Source of the DNA: Marinobacter pelagius
GTDB taxonomy: Bacteria > Pseudomonadota > Gammaproteobacteria > Pseudomonadales > Oleiphilaceae
Direction: 5' to 3'
DNA length: 64,000 bases
Assembly: GCF_003315345.1 (NCBI RefSeq)
Contig: NZ_QNRO01000021.1
Location: 1-64,000, forward strand
Part shown: positions 57,686-64,000 of the stretch, piece after piece
How positions within the stretch are numbered: the first letter of the stretch is position 1
How the letters are laid out: every line of letters begins with the position of its first letter
The notes under the pieces: model-generated
Databases searched by the model: none
What the model saw: the letters and a program-made list of their open reading frames with translations, nothing else
What the model was told of the DNA's origin: nothing
Made by a program: the position numbers and the translations under genes

Positions 57686-59821
57686 TTAATTGACGTTCCG
57701 TGCCGGGTTTTCGGTGTTGAATTCTGGCATCTCCTTATCTCGTGGCGCGGCACCTTCTTTTTCCCTGGCTAACGGAATCCGCACTGAAAAACACGAGCCA
57801 ACCCCGGGCTCACTGGTCACATCAATATTTCCACCGATCTGCTTGATGTATTCCCTGGCCTGGTAGGCGCCAATCCCCATCCCGGTAAGGCCCTTGGTGC
57901 TCTCGAATGGCTTGAACAGGGATGTGTTGATGAATTCCTCGCTCATGCCGCTGCCGCTGTCCTGGATAAACAGCACAACATTGCCCCGGGCTATCTTCAG
58001 GTTGAGGGTGATTTCCCCATCCGGTGGCGTGGCGTCCTGGGCGTTCTGGATCAGATGGCCCAGGACACTGCGAAGCTGCTCGTAATCCGCACGGATCCGG
58101 GCACTTGGCAGATTTCCCGTCAGCCTGGGAATCGGGCGCTGATGGCTGTGATGGCTGACCAGGCTACGAGCCAGTTCGGCCAGGTCGATGTCCTGTAATT
58201 GAGGGTTCGCAACGCTGTCGGGCCTGCGGATGTGGTCCACCAGGTTCGACATTTTTCGCACTGCATGCTCGGTGGTGTTGATCATGTCATCGATAAACGC
58301 GGGGTTGTGCTTGTGCTTGGGCGCGTTCTTGACGAGCAGCGAGAGCTGGGCGATCACGGTTTTCAAGTCGTGAACCATGAAGGAGGACGCCTTGCTAACC
58401 GCCTCGAATTGCATGGCCCGGGACAGCCGGTGTTGTGCGTCAGCCTGGGCCAGCAGGTTACAGGACTGCCGCGCAACCACCTTGATCAGGTCAAAGTTTT
58501 CCCAGTTCAGTTCAAGCCGGGCGAAGGGGTTGCCCACCATGGCGATGCCGTAGAGGTCGTTGTCCAGATACAGGGGAATCACCAGCCACGCGTCCGGGCT
58601 CTGAGCAATGGCGTCGGGTATTTCCAGCAGGTCATAGCTGACCGGGTCATTCCGGTACTCGTGCAGGTCGACAATCCATTCCCGTTGCCTGAACAGGCGA
58701 ACCAGATCCGAGTCTGCGTCGATCACGGTGTATCTGGGCATGGCCATATTGACCGAGCCTTTGAGCGTGTAGGCCCCGTGTTCGTCACGGAGCCAGATGG
58801 CGCCTGCATTGCTTTCCACCAGCCCGGAAAGAATGTGGATGACGCGGATCGGCAGGGGAGGATCATCACCGAGATTGGCCATTTCCCGGGTCATTTTCAG
58901 CCATTCTTCCCGGTAGTCGTACTTGTAGTCGAAGAAATTCTGGCTGATCCGCACCATCAGTCGTGCCCGAATCCGGCGGGACAGCAGCAGGGTGACGAGG
59001 AAGGTGAGGGAGATGGTTAAAAACAGCACCCTCAGGGCATCGCCCCAGTCACCCCCGAGGATCTTGACGTAATACCCGCCCAGGGCCAGGAACAGCAGGT
59101 AGCCGCCGGCCAGGACCAGGGTGCCGGCATGGAACACCGCGGATCGGGATAGCTGGAAATCCACCGGTTGCTTGCGGGTGTTCAGTACGTTGACGGCAAA
59201 CAGCGGCACCAGCAGCGCATTGACCAGGCCGCGGGCATTCCAGAAGGATTCCGATACCTGACCGAACAGCAGGGCGTCGGCGTACATGAAGAAGTCGAAG
59301 GCGAAGATGGTGGCAATGCCGATGCAGATGTACTTGATGCTGGAGCGGCCGAAATTCGGGGAATTGCGCCAGATCTGTTCGACTAGGGACAACCCCATGA
59401 GGGAAAGGGCGATCTGCCCGAGTACCCTGGTTTTCCCGTTCAGGACTTCCCAGCCGAAGGTGAATTCGAAAATTCCGAAGGCCAGCAGGGCAAAGATCAG
59501 GGTGAAGATTGAGGCACCCAGGATCCGCTTCATCTGCCCGTGAATAGTGCCCTGGCGGGAGGCGTTGCGAAGCAGGGCGAATAACAGGGTAATCCAGGCG
59601 CCGTCCCGGAGCAGTTCAATAATATAGCGGGGGATGAATCCCGGCGTACCCCAGAGCGATTGCGACACCAGGGTGCTGGCCCAGAGGGTGGTCGCCAGGG
59701 CGGCGACAAACAATGCCCTGTCCACGTCCCGCCTGAGATAGCGGGTCGCGACGAGAATGGTCAGCAGGCCAAAGGCAATGGCCGCTGCGCCGTGGCTGAT
59801 CAGGCTGAGATCACTTAGCAT
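57686..59821 (-). CDS. prsK: XrtA/PEP-CTERM membrane histidine kinase PrsK
   Basis: A 711-residue inner-membrane kinase. About nine helices fill residues 5-290. A GAF-like cytosolic domain (about 310-470) contains GAIWLRDEHGAYTLKGS and WLVIPLYLDNDLYGIAMVGNP. The phosphorylated histidine lies in ASSFMVHDLKTVIAQLSLL, and the ATPase motifs are VLGHLIQNAQDATPPDGEI (N box), DSGSGMSEEF (G1) and TGMGIGAYQAREYIKQIGG (G2). It signals to PrsR, the next gene, 128 bases away. What it senses is unknown; the many membrane helices suggest a membrane or envelope cue. Confidence 0.92.
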   Translation of the reverse strand: MLSDLSLISHGAAAIAFGLLTILVATRYLRRDVDRALFVAALATTLWASTLVSQSLWGTPGFIPRYIIELLRDGAWITLLFALLRNASRQGTIHGQMKRILGASIFTLIFALLAFGIFEFTFGWEVLNGKTRVLGQIALSLMGLSLVEQIWRNSPNFGRSSIKYICIGIATIFAFDFFMYADALLFGQVSESFWNARGLVNALLVPLFAVNVLNTRKQPVDFQLSRSAVFHAGTLVLAGGYLLFLALGGYYVKILGGDWGDALRVLFLTISLTFLVTLLLSRRIRARLMVRISQNFFDYKYDYREEWLKMTREMANLGDDPPLPIRVIHILSGLVESNAGAIWLRDEHGAYTLKGSVNMAMPRYTVIDADSDLVRLFRQREWIVDLHEYRNDPVSYDLLEIPDAIAQSPDAWLVIPLYLDNDLYGIAMVGNPFARLELNWENFDLIKVVARQSCNLLAQADAQHRLSRAMQFEAVSKASSFMVHDLKTVIAQLSLLVKNAPKHKHNPAFIDDMINTTEHAVRKMSNLVDHIRRPDSVANPQLQDIDLAELARSLVSHHSHQRPIPRLTGNLPSARIRADYEQLRSVLGHLIQNAQDATPPDGEITLNLKIARGNVVLFIQDSGSGMSEEFINTSLFKPFESTKGLTGMGIGAYQAREYIKQIGGNIDVTSEPGVGSCFSVRIPLAREKEGAAPRDKEMPEFNTENPARNVN

Positions 59822-59869
59822 CCCTCGCTTCCTGCGTTGCTGCCTCGCTCCGTGACAACAGGGCGATGG

Positions 59870-60817
59870 TTACACCGGTCGCTTGTTCTCCCGGTAGAAC
59901 CGGAAAATTTCCTTCAGGGGCCGTTTCGGCTTGAAATCGAACTCCCTGGCAAATGCTCTGCCGTCGATAACGACAGGATACTTGAAAAAGGCGGTCAGAT
60001 ACGAAGGGAAACTTTTCAGCTTCAGGGTTTTCAGGATCAGGTTCGGGACCACCGGCGGAATGGACGGAATCGGAATGCGCCGGCAGCCGCAGAGTTTGAG
60101 TGCGTGCTGGTAGGCCACCCAGTCCTCCGGAGCCACGTTGAAGACCCCGCGAACCGGCTTCTTGTAGGCCCTGACGATGGCATCCGCCATGTCGTCGATA
60201 TGGATGAATTGCATCATGGGCGAGAATCCCGCGAGTACGGGCGCATTATCACTGGACAGCAGGGAGCTCATGGTGTTTCGCACCCCGGGCCCGACAATAT
60301 TGCAGGGGCGCAGAATGGTGATGTTCAGTTCCGGATAACGCCACAGGTAAATGTTGGCCAGGTTCTCCAGCTCTACCGAATCCACCAGGTCCGCGCTCAG
60401 GCCGGCGGCTTTGAGCGGTGCGGACTCGTCGATCAATGCCGGGTTATAGGCCACCGCGCCATAGACGTGATAGGTGGAGAGCACCACAACCCGTTTGATG
60501 CCGTATTTGTGGCTCAGGTCCAGCAGCTTCTGGGTGCCCAGCACGTTGGCGTTGTACCGGCGCATCCGGGTCAGCTGGCTGGACTGGATCCGGCCGAGGT
60601 GGATGACGCCGTCAAATTCGTAGCGGCGGAACAGGTCCTCGAACACCCGTTTGGTGAAGTCGATGCAGTAGCTGGGAATGTCGTCGCCCAGGTAGACCTG
60701 CTCCCGGAAATCCACCGCGACCAGATCGCAATGATCCCGCAGCTGATTGATGACCCGCTGGGCCAGGGCGCCGGCAGCACCGGTAACGAGGATGTGGGGT
60801 CTGCGTTGCTTGGTCAT
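59870..60817 (-). CDS. Extended SDR (NAD-epimerase-like) protein lacking YxxxK
   Basis: A 315-residue Rossmann-fold protein of the extended short-chain dehydrogenase family. HILVTGAAGALAQRVINQL binds the nucleotide; VVVLSTYHVYGAVAYNPALIDES and ILRPCNIVGPGVRNTMSS are typical segments. Where YxxxK is expected the sequence reads SADLVDSVELENLANIY, with neither tyrosine nor lysine in place. It may be catalytically altered or use another residue. The ATG overlaps the stop of the upstream acyltransferase gene (ATGA), so they are co-translated. Together they look like an envelope-lipid pair rather than exopolysaccharide genes. Confidence 0.8.
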   Translation of the reverse strand: MTKQRRPHILVTGAAGALAQRVINQLRDHCDLVAVDFREQVYLGDDIPSYCIDFTKRVFEDLFRRYEFDGVIHLGRIQSSQLTRMRRYNANVLGTQKLLDLSHKYGIKRVVVLSTYHVYGAVAYNPALIDESAPLKAAGLSADLVDSVELENLANIYLWRYPELNITILRPCNIVGPGVRNTMSSLLSSDNAPVLAGFSPMMQFIHIDDMADAIVRAYKKPVRGVFNVAPEDWVAYQHALKLCGCRRIPIPSIPPVVPNLILKTLKLKSFPSYLTAFFKYPVVIDGRAFAREFDFKPKRPLKEIFRFYRENKRPV

Positions 60818-61632
60818 CAGAACAGCTTTTTCCTTTCGCTCAATCCCTTGTCGATGAGGCGGCTTATTTCCGCTTTCACCTGCTCGACCCGTTCGGTCAC
60901 CAGCTCCTCCGGAATCTCCAGGTCATCAAAGTACATGGGTGGGCCAAAATTCAGGTGCACCTTGGCGGGCAGCACCACCGGCATGGCAACTGGTGCGTAG
61001 GGAATCCCCAGCGCCTTGGCCAGTGGCTTGATGTTGGCGATGGCGGGGATGGTCTCCTCGCAGCCAACCACGCCCACGGGCACGATCGGTGCCTTGTACT
61101 TCATCGCCAGGTGCATAAAGCCGTTGCCGAAGCGCTTGAGCTGGTAGCGGTCCCGATAGAGCTTGCCCGAGCCCCGGACGCCCTCGGGGAACACGATGAC
61201 AGCTTCGTTATTGGCGAGCATCTTGGCGCAGTTGACCGGGTCGCCGAGCACCGCGCCGAATTCGTTCAGCAGGTTGCCCAGCCAGGGTACAGTGGGAAAG
61301 AAACGCTCGATCATGGCCCGGGGAATGCGGGGCTGTTGTTCTCGGGAGGCCAGGGCATAGCCAACCAGGAGCCCGTCGATCGGGAGCTGCCCGCTGTGAT
61401 TGGCGATGATCAGCACCGGGCCTTCGGCCGGCACGTTCTCAACCCCGAGGGCCTCTACCCGAAAATACTTCTCGTAGATCTGACGGGTGAGGCTGAAGCC
61501 GTATTTCATGACTTCGTTGTTGTAGCCCCAGGGGTCATACCCCAGCGAGCCGATGGGCTTGCGAATTCGATTGATGTGCTCGTTGATATCTGCAGGTATC
61601 AGTTTCGATTTCAGGTAACTGGCCAGGCTCAT
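60817..61632 (-). CDS. PlsC-like lysophospholipid acyltransferase
   Basis: A 271-residue membrane-associated acyltransferase. VLIIANHSGQLPIDGLLVGYAL is the catalytic His/Asp block in the wider-spaced NHSGQxPxDG form. FFPTVPWLGNLLNEFGAV and VIVFPEGVRGSGK are the glycerol-phosphate-binding motif, and IVPVGVVGCEETIPA follows. It would transfer an acyl group from acyl-ACP or acyl-CoA to a lysophospholipid or related alcohol. It is placed between the mutarotase gene (13 bases away) and the SDR gene, which it overlaps. Its substrate is unknown. Confidence 0.85.
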   Translation of the reverse strand: MSLASYLKSKLIPADINEHINRIRKPIGSLGYDPWGYNNEVMKYGFSLTRQIYEKYFRVEALGVENVPAEGPVLIIANHSGQLPIDGLLVGYALASREQQPRIPRAMIERFFPTVPWLGNLLNEFGAVLGDPVNCAKMLANNEAVIVFPEGVRGSGKLYRDRYQLKRFGNGFMHLAMKYKAPIVPVGVVGCEETIPAIANIKPLAKALGIPYAPVAMPVVLPAKVHLNFGPPMYFDDLEIPEELVTERVEQVKAEISRLIDKGLSERKKLF

Positions 61633-61645
61633 CCGTTCTCCCCGG

Positions 61646-62566
61646 TTATTTGCGTCCGATCAGCACACCCAGGGTGTGGCTCTGGCCGGTATTAAGCACT
61701 CTGTAGTCACTGGCGGCATTGGCGGTTTCGACACACAGCATGGTCGTCCAGGCCTCATCGGGGAAATCCGACAGCCGCGCCGCTTTTTCCGGGCCCGGAT
61801 TCCAGACCACGGTGGAGTCGCTGCCCACGGAGGCCAGTTTCCGGCTGCCTGACGGCGTGACAATGGTCAGGGGCTCTCCGCTCTCGTAGATGCGGTCCGT
61901 CTCTCCCTCAAAATACACCGGGCCTTCCTGGTTCTTGTACTCCCAGTCATCGAGGGTGTCGATGTACTGACTGTAGCCCAGACCCAGTACCCTTGACCGC
62001 GTTACGTCGGAGGTTGGCAGGTAGGTGTGCAGGGCCTGGCTGAACGCCATTGCCTCTTCGCCCAGGTTGGTCGTGGTCAACGCCAGCTGGCAGCCACGTA
62101 CGGAGAAGTGGAAGGTGATCAGTGCCAGCGCGTGGCCGCTCCAGACGTCGGCAAAATCTTCGTTCGCGTCCAGGGAGAGGCTGATCTCCACTTCGTGGGC
62201 ATTCTCCCGAACATCCTCGAGTTTCCAGAGCGCCGTGCGGGCAAAGCCGTGGGCGCTGTTGGTATGGATGCGCTTGCGAACGGCTGGCGGATTCTTTCCG
62301 GGATCGCCAAACCAGGGCCAGCATATTGGGATGCCGCCGCGGATCGCCCGGCCTGGCTCAAACCGGGCGTTCTTGCTGAGCCAGAGCCAATCCGGCTCGT
62401 CGCTTGGCATGAATTGTGTCAGGTGTGCCCCCTGGAGAAACAGGGTGGCGCGAAACAGTGGGTGATGGACCTCCAGGGCTTCCAGTTGGCCGATTGTTTT
62501 CCAGCGGGTGAAGGACCACTGGCCCGGAGAAAGGGATCGGGGCGGTCTGTGACTGCTTTCTGACAT
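61646..62566 (-). CDS. D-hexose-6-phosphate mutarotase (YeaD-like)
   Basis: A 306-residue aldose-1-epimerase-fold enzyme that interconverts alpha and beta hexose-6-phosphates. LFLQGAHLTQFMPSDEPDWLWLSKNA, GRAIRGGIPICWPWFG, HGFARTALWKLED (active-site histidine), ALHTYLPTSDV (second histidine) and VVWNPGPEKAARLSDFPDEAWTTMLCVETAN (substrate glutamate near the end) are all family hallmarks. It is divergent from the 2OG oxygenase gene. It is the likely first gene of a reverse-strand run reaching to the PA14 lipoprotein. Confidence 0.92.
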   Translation of the reverse strand: MSESSHRPPRSLSPGQWSFTRWKTIGQLEALEVHHPLFRATLFLQGAHLTQFMPSDEPDWLWLSKNARFEPGRAIRGGIPICWPWFGDPGKNPPAVRKRIHTNSAHGFARTALWKLEDVRENAHEVEISLSLDANEDFADVWSGHALALITFHFSVRGCQLALTTTNLGEEAMAFSQALHTYLPTSDVTRSRVLGLGYSQYIDTLDDWEYKNQEGPVYFEGETDRIYESGEPLTIVTPSGSRKLASVGSDSTVVWNPGPEKAARLSDFPDEAWTTMLCVETANAASDYRVLNTGQSHTLGVLIGRK

Positions 62567-62684
62567 AGACGTATTGGATCAGGTGGCGGTTAAGTGTATC
62601 TGCTTATCATCAGAGTAAATTAAAACTGACCGGCCGGCGAGATTTGTGCCTAAAATAGCGCCGATTTCCCGAAGAGGCCCGCCC

Positions 62685-63434
62685 ATGGACAATCCGACAG
62701 TCACTCCGATCAGAGACCCTCGCTCCTTTACAGCCAGTCCTGAACTGGATGTTGTTGCTGGCAGTGACATTACGGTCGTTGGCGCAGGGCAGGCGGGTGC
62801 TTCAGATGTCTCGGATGACTGGCTGGATCAGCTGGCGGACGGCCTGAGTGAACACGGCTGGATGTCTCTGGATGTCCGTGACCGGCTGGGACCTGTTCTG
62901 CTTACGGCGCTGCGTGACGAAGTGGCCATTCTCGATCGCACCGATGCCATGAAAACGGCCGGCATAGGTCGGGGCTCGGACCTGGTCCGGGATCGCGGCG
63001 TGCGCCGTGACCGCATTGCCTGGTTGCAGGGGGGTACGCCGCCCCAGGCGGAGCTTTTCCGTTTTCTGGATGGCATTCGATGTGGTCTGAACCAGCGCCT
63101 GTTCCTGGGGCTGAAACGGTTCGAGACCCACTACGCGACCTACCATCCGGGGGACTTCTACAAGAGGCATCTGGACAGTTTCCGTGGCCGTGCCTCAAGA
63201 GTGGTCAGTCTGGTTCTGTATCTGAATGAGGATTGGGCTCCGGAGGATGGCGGTGCCTTGCAGGTGTTCAACCGGGATAACGAGAACGAGGTGTGCGGAA
63301 TGGTCATTCCAGAGGCCGGCCGGATGGCCCTGTTCCTGAGCGAGGAAATTCCCCACGAAGTACTGCCGGCAAATCGCACCCGGTACAGTCTGGCCTGCTG
63401 GTTCCGTCAGGATGAGGTACCGCTGCCGCTGTGA
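62685..63434 (+). CDS. 2OG-Fe(II) oxygenase, SM-20/PHD-like
   Basis: A 249-residue double-stranded beta-helix dioxygenase. Iron ligands are His and Asp in FYKRHLDSFRG and the distal His in EEIPHEVLPA; the 2-oxoglutarate arginine is in NRTRYSLACWF. THYATYHPGDFY and RVVSLVLYLNEDWAPEDGGAL are typical of prolyl-hydroxylase-like bacterial proteins. The first 45 residues look disordered. ATG at 62685 was chosen because AAGAGG precedes it. It is a single-gene unit before ffs. The substrate is unknown, although bacterial relatives hydroxylate prolines in translation factors. Confidence 0.87.
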   Translation: MDNPTVTPIRDPRSFTASPELDVVAGSDITVVGAGQAGASDVSDDWLDQLADGLSEHGWMSLDVRDRLGPVLLTALRDEVAILDRTDAMKTAGIGRGSDLVRDRGVRRDRIAWLQGGTPPQAELFRFLDGIRCGLNQRLFLGLKRFETHYATYHPGDFYKRHLDSFRGRASRVVSLVLYLNEDWAPEDGGALQVFNRDNENEVCGMVIPEAGRMALFLSEEIPHEVLPANRTRYSLACWFRQDEVPLPL

Positions 63435-63458
63435 ATTTCCCGGCTGGCAGATTTCCCG

Positions 63459-63487
63459 TTGTAGTCTGCAGGTCCATTTGCTAATAT
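63459..63487 (+). promoter_or_regulatory. Promoter of the 4.5S RNA gene
   Basis: TTGTAG, a 17-base spacer, then TAATAT, followed by a GC-rich discriminator (GCGCGCC) of the kind seen at growth-rate-controlled stable RNA promoters. The start is expected near 63494; a GGGG/CCCC hairpin lies in the short precursor leader. Confidence 0.75.
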
Positions 63488-63525
63488 GCGCGCCGCTTTC
63501 GGGGGAAACCCCGGAACGTCGTTAT

Positions 63526-63635
63526 GGTGGCCCCATTGGTGCCTCCGCAACATGAAACCGTGAACCCGGTCAGGCCCGGAAGGGAGCAGCCGAAGCGGTG
63601 GATTTGTGTGCCGGAGATCTGCTGGTGGGGTCACC
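63526..63635 (+). ncRNA. ffs: Signal recognition particle 4.5S RNA
   Basis: About 110 bases. The diagnostic apical loop is present: GGTCAGGCCCGGAAGGGAGC then AGCC, the universally conserved Ffh-binding domain. The ends pair (GGTGGCCCCA with TGGGGTCACC) to form the long rod. It binds Ffh and targets membrane proteins co-translationally. The exact ends are read from pairing, so could be off by one or two bases. A location just before dnaX is standard in gammaproteobacteria. Confidence 0.93.
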
Positions 63636-63780
63636 CCCAGTTTCCCCCTTCCGATGTGTTAATCCCCTGATTCTTCGCCCGTAATTGTGCTTCAGTCCCG
63701 GTGACCGAGTGCCAACTTTGCTTCTTATCAAAGCGGGTCCATGCTATGGTTAATCGCATTTTCACAGCAGTTGACGGAAC

Positions 63781-64000
63781 ATGAGCTACCAGGTACTCGC
63801 CCGAAAATGGCGCCCCCGCACCTTCGAGGACATGGTGGGCCAGGAACACGTGCTTCAGGCGCTGATCCATGCCCTGGAAAACCAGCGTCTGCACCATGCC
63901 TACCTGTTTACCGGGACCCGCGGTGTGGGCAAGACCACCATCGGCCGTCTGCTGGCCCGTTGCCTTAACTGCGAAACCGGTGTCACTCCGAACCCGTGCG
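63781..64000 (+). CDS. dnaX: DNA polymerase III tau/gamma subunit, 5' part only
   Basis: The first 73 codons of the clamp-loader ATPase, cut by the window end. MSYQVLARKWRPRTFEDMVGQ is the invariant DnaX start, and LFTGTRGVGKTTIGRLLAR holds Walker A. CLNCETGV begins the zinc-binding cysteine cluster. The ribosome site (ACGGA) is weak but well placed. The ffs gene lies upstream. Confidence 0.95.
   Translation, partial: MSYQVLARKWRPRTFEDMVGQEHVLQALIHALENQRLHHAYLFTGTRGVGKTTIGRLLARCLNCETGVTPNPC

Noticed and set aside
63485-63525. GGGG/CCCC hairpin before 4.5S RNA as a terminator of the oxygenase gene
   Set aside because: It lies downstream of the ffs promoter and has no T-run, so it is better read as part of the precursor leader.

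Overview
The window looks like chromosomal DNA from a marine gammaproteobacterium of the Marinobacter type. This is an inference. It rests on a GntR-prpB-prpC-acnD-prpF-prpD propionate operon, an opgG/opgH/opgD glucan operon, an ffs RNA gene just before dnaX, and a complete exosortase A (XrtA)/PEP-CTERM exopolysaccharide system. No tRNA, rRNA, CRISPR array or intact insertion sequence was seen.

Layout. Positions 1-3200 hold a YbhN-type membrane protein with a disturbed start, a RibD-like reductase, an XRE regulator and galU. Positions 3462-10264 hold a POTRA-less TpsB-like outer-membrane barrel followed by opgG, a small ORF, opgH and opgD for periplasmic glucans. Positions 10276-19070 hold the 2-methylcitrate cycle. 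Its GntR/FCD regulator has three near-identical TTGTTGACAA-type operators over its promoter. Nine copies of a roughly 30-bp palindrome fill the gaps between the prp genes. Positions 19150-28245 begin with one PEP-CTERM protein behind a good RpoN (-24/-12) promoter, followed by the conserved XrtA-type export and assembly operon.

From about 28250 to 40464 the base composition falls sharply. This strain-variable glycan cassette holds an acyltransferase, glycosyltransferases, two CapK/PaaK-like adenylate-forming enzymes, a deacetylase, a Wzy-like polymerase, one secreted protein on the other strand and a decayed GT4 gene. A reverse-strand block (GT2, flippase, GT2) follows to 43962. Positions 44058-59821 hold the sorting and control half: a 1493-residue secreted protein with Ig-like/BACON, sorbosone-dehydrogenase-like and Kelch domains, a GNAT-type enzyme, an XrtA-EpsI fusion, a PA14/thrombospondin-3 lipoprotein, PrsT, PrsR and PrsK. 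Positions 59870-64000 hold an SDR protein, a PlsC-like acyltransferase, a hexose-6-phosphate mutarotase, a 2OG-Fe(II) oxygenase, 4.5S RNA and the start of dnaX.

How the parts may work together. PrsK/PrsR is a sensor kinase and sigma54 activator pair. RpoN-type promoters lie before the PEP-CTERM gene (good match) and before the giant Kelch protein (weaker match, correct spacing). The simplest model is that PrsK/PrsR co-induces surface proteins that XrtA or the exopolysaccharide then retains. The cassette between the conserved halves sets the sugar structure. The prp region is a self-contained catabolic unit, with the GntR protein probably repressing itself and the operon.
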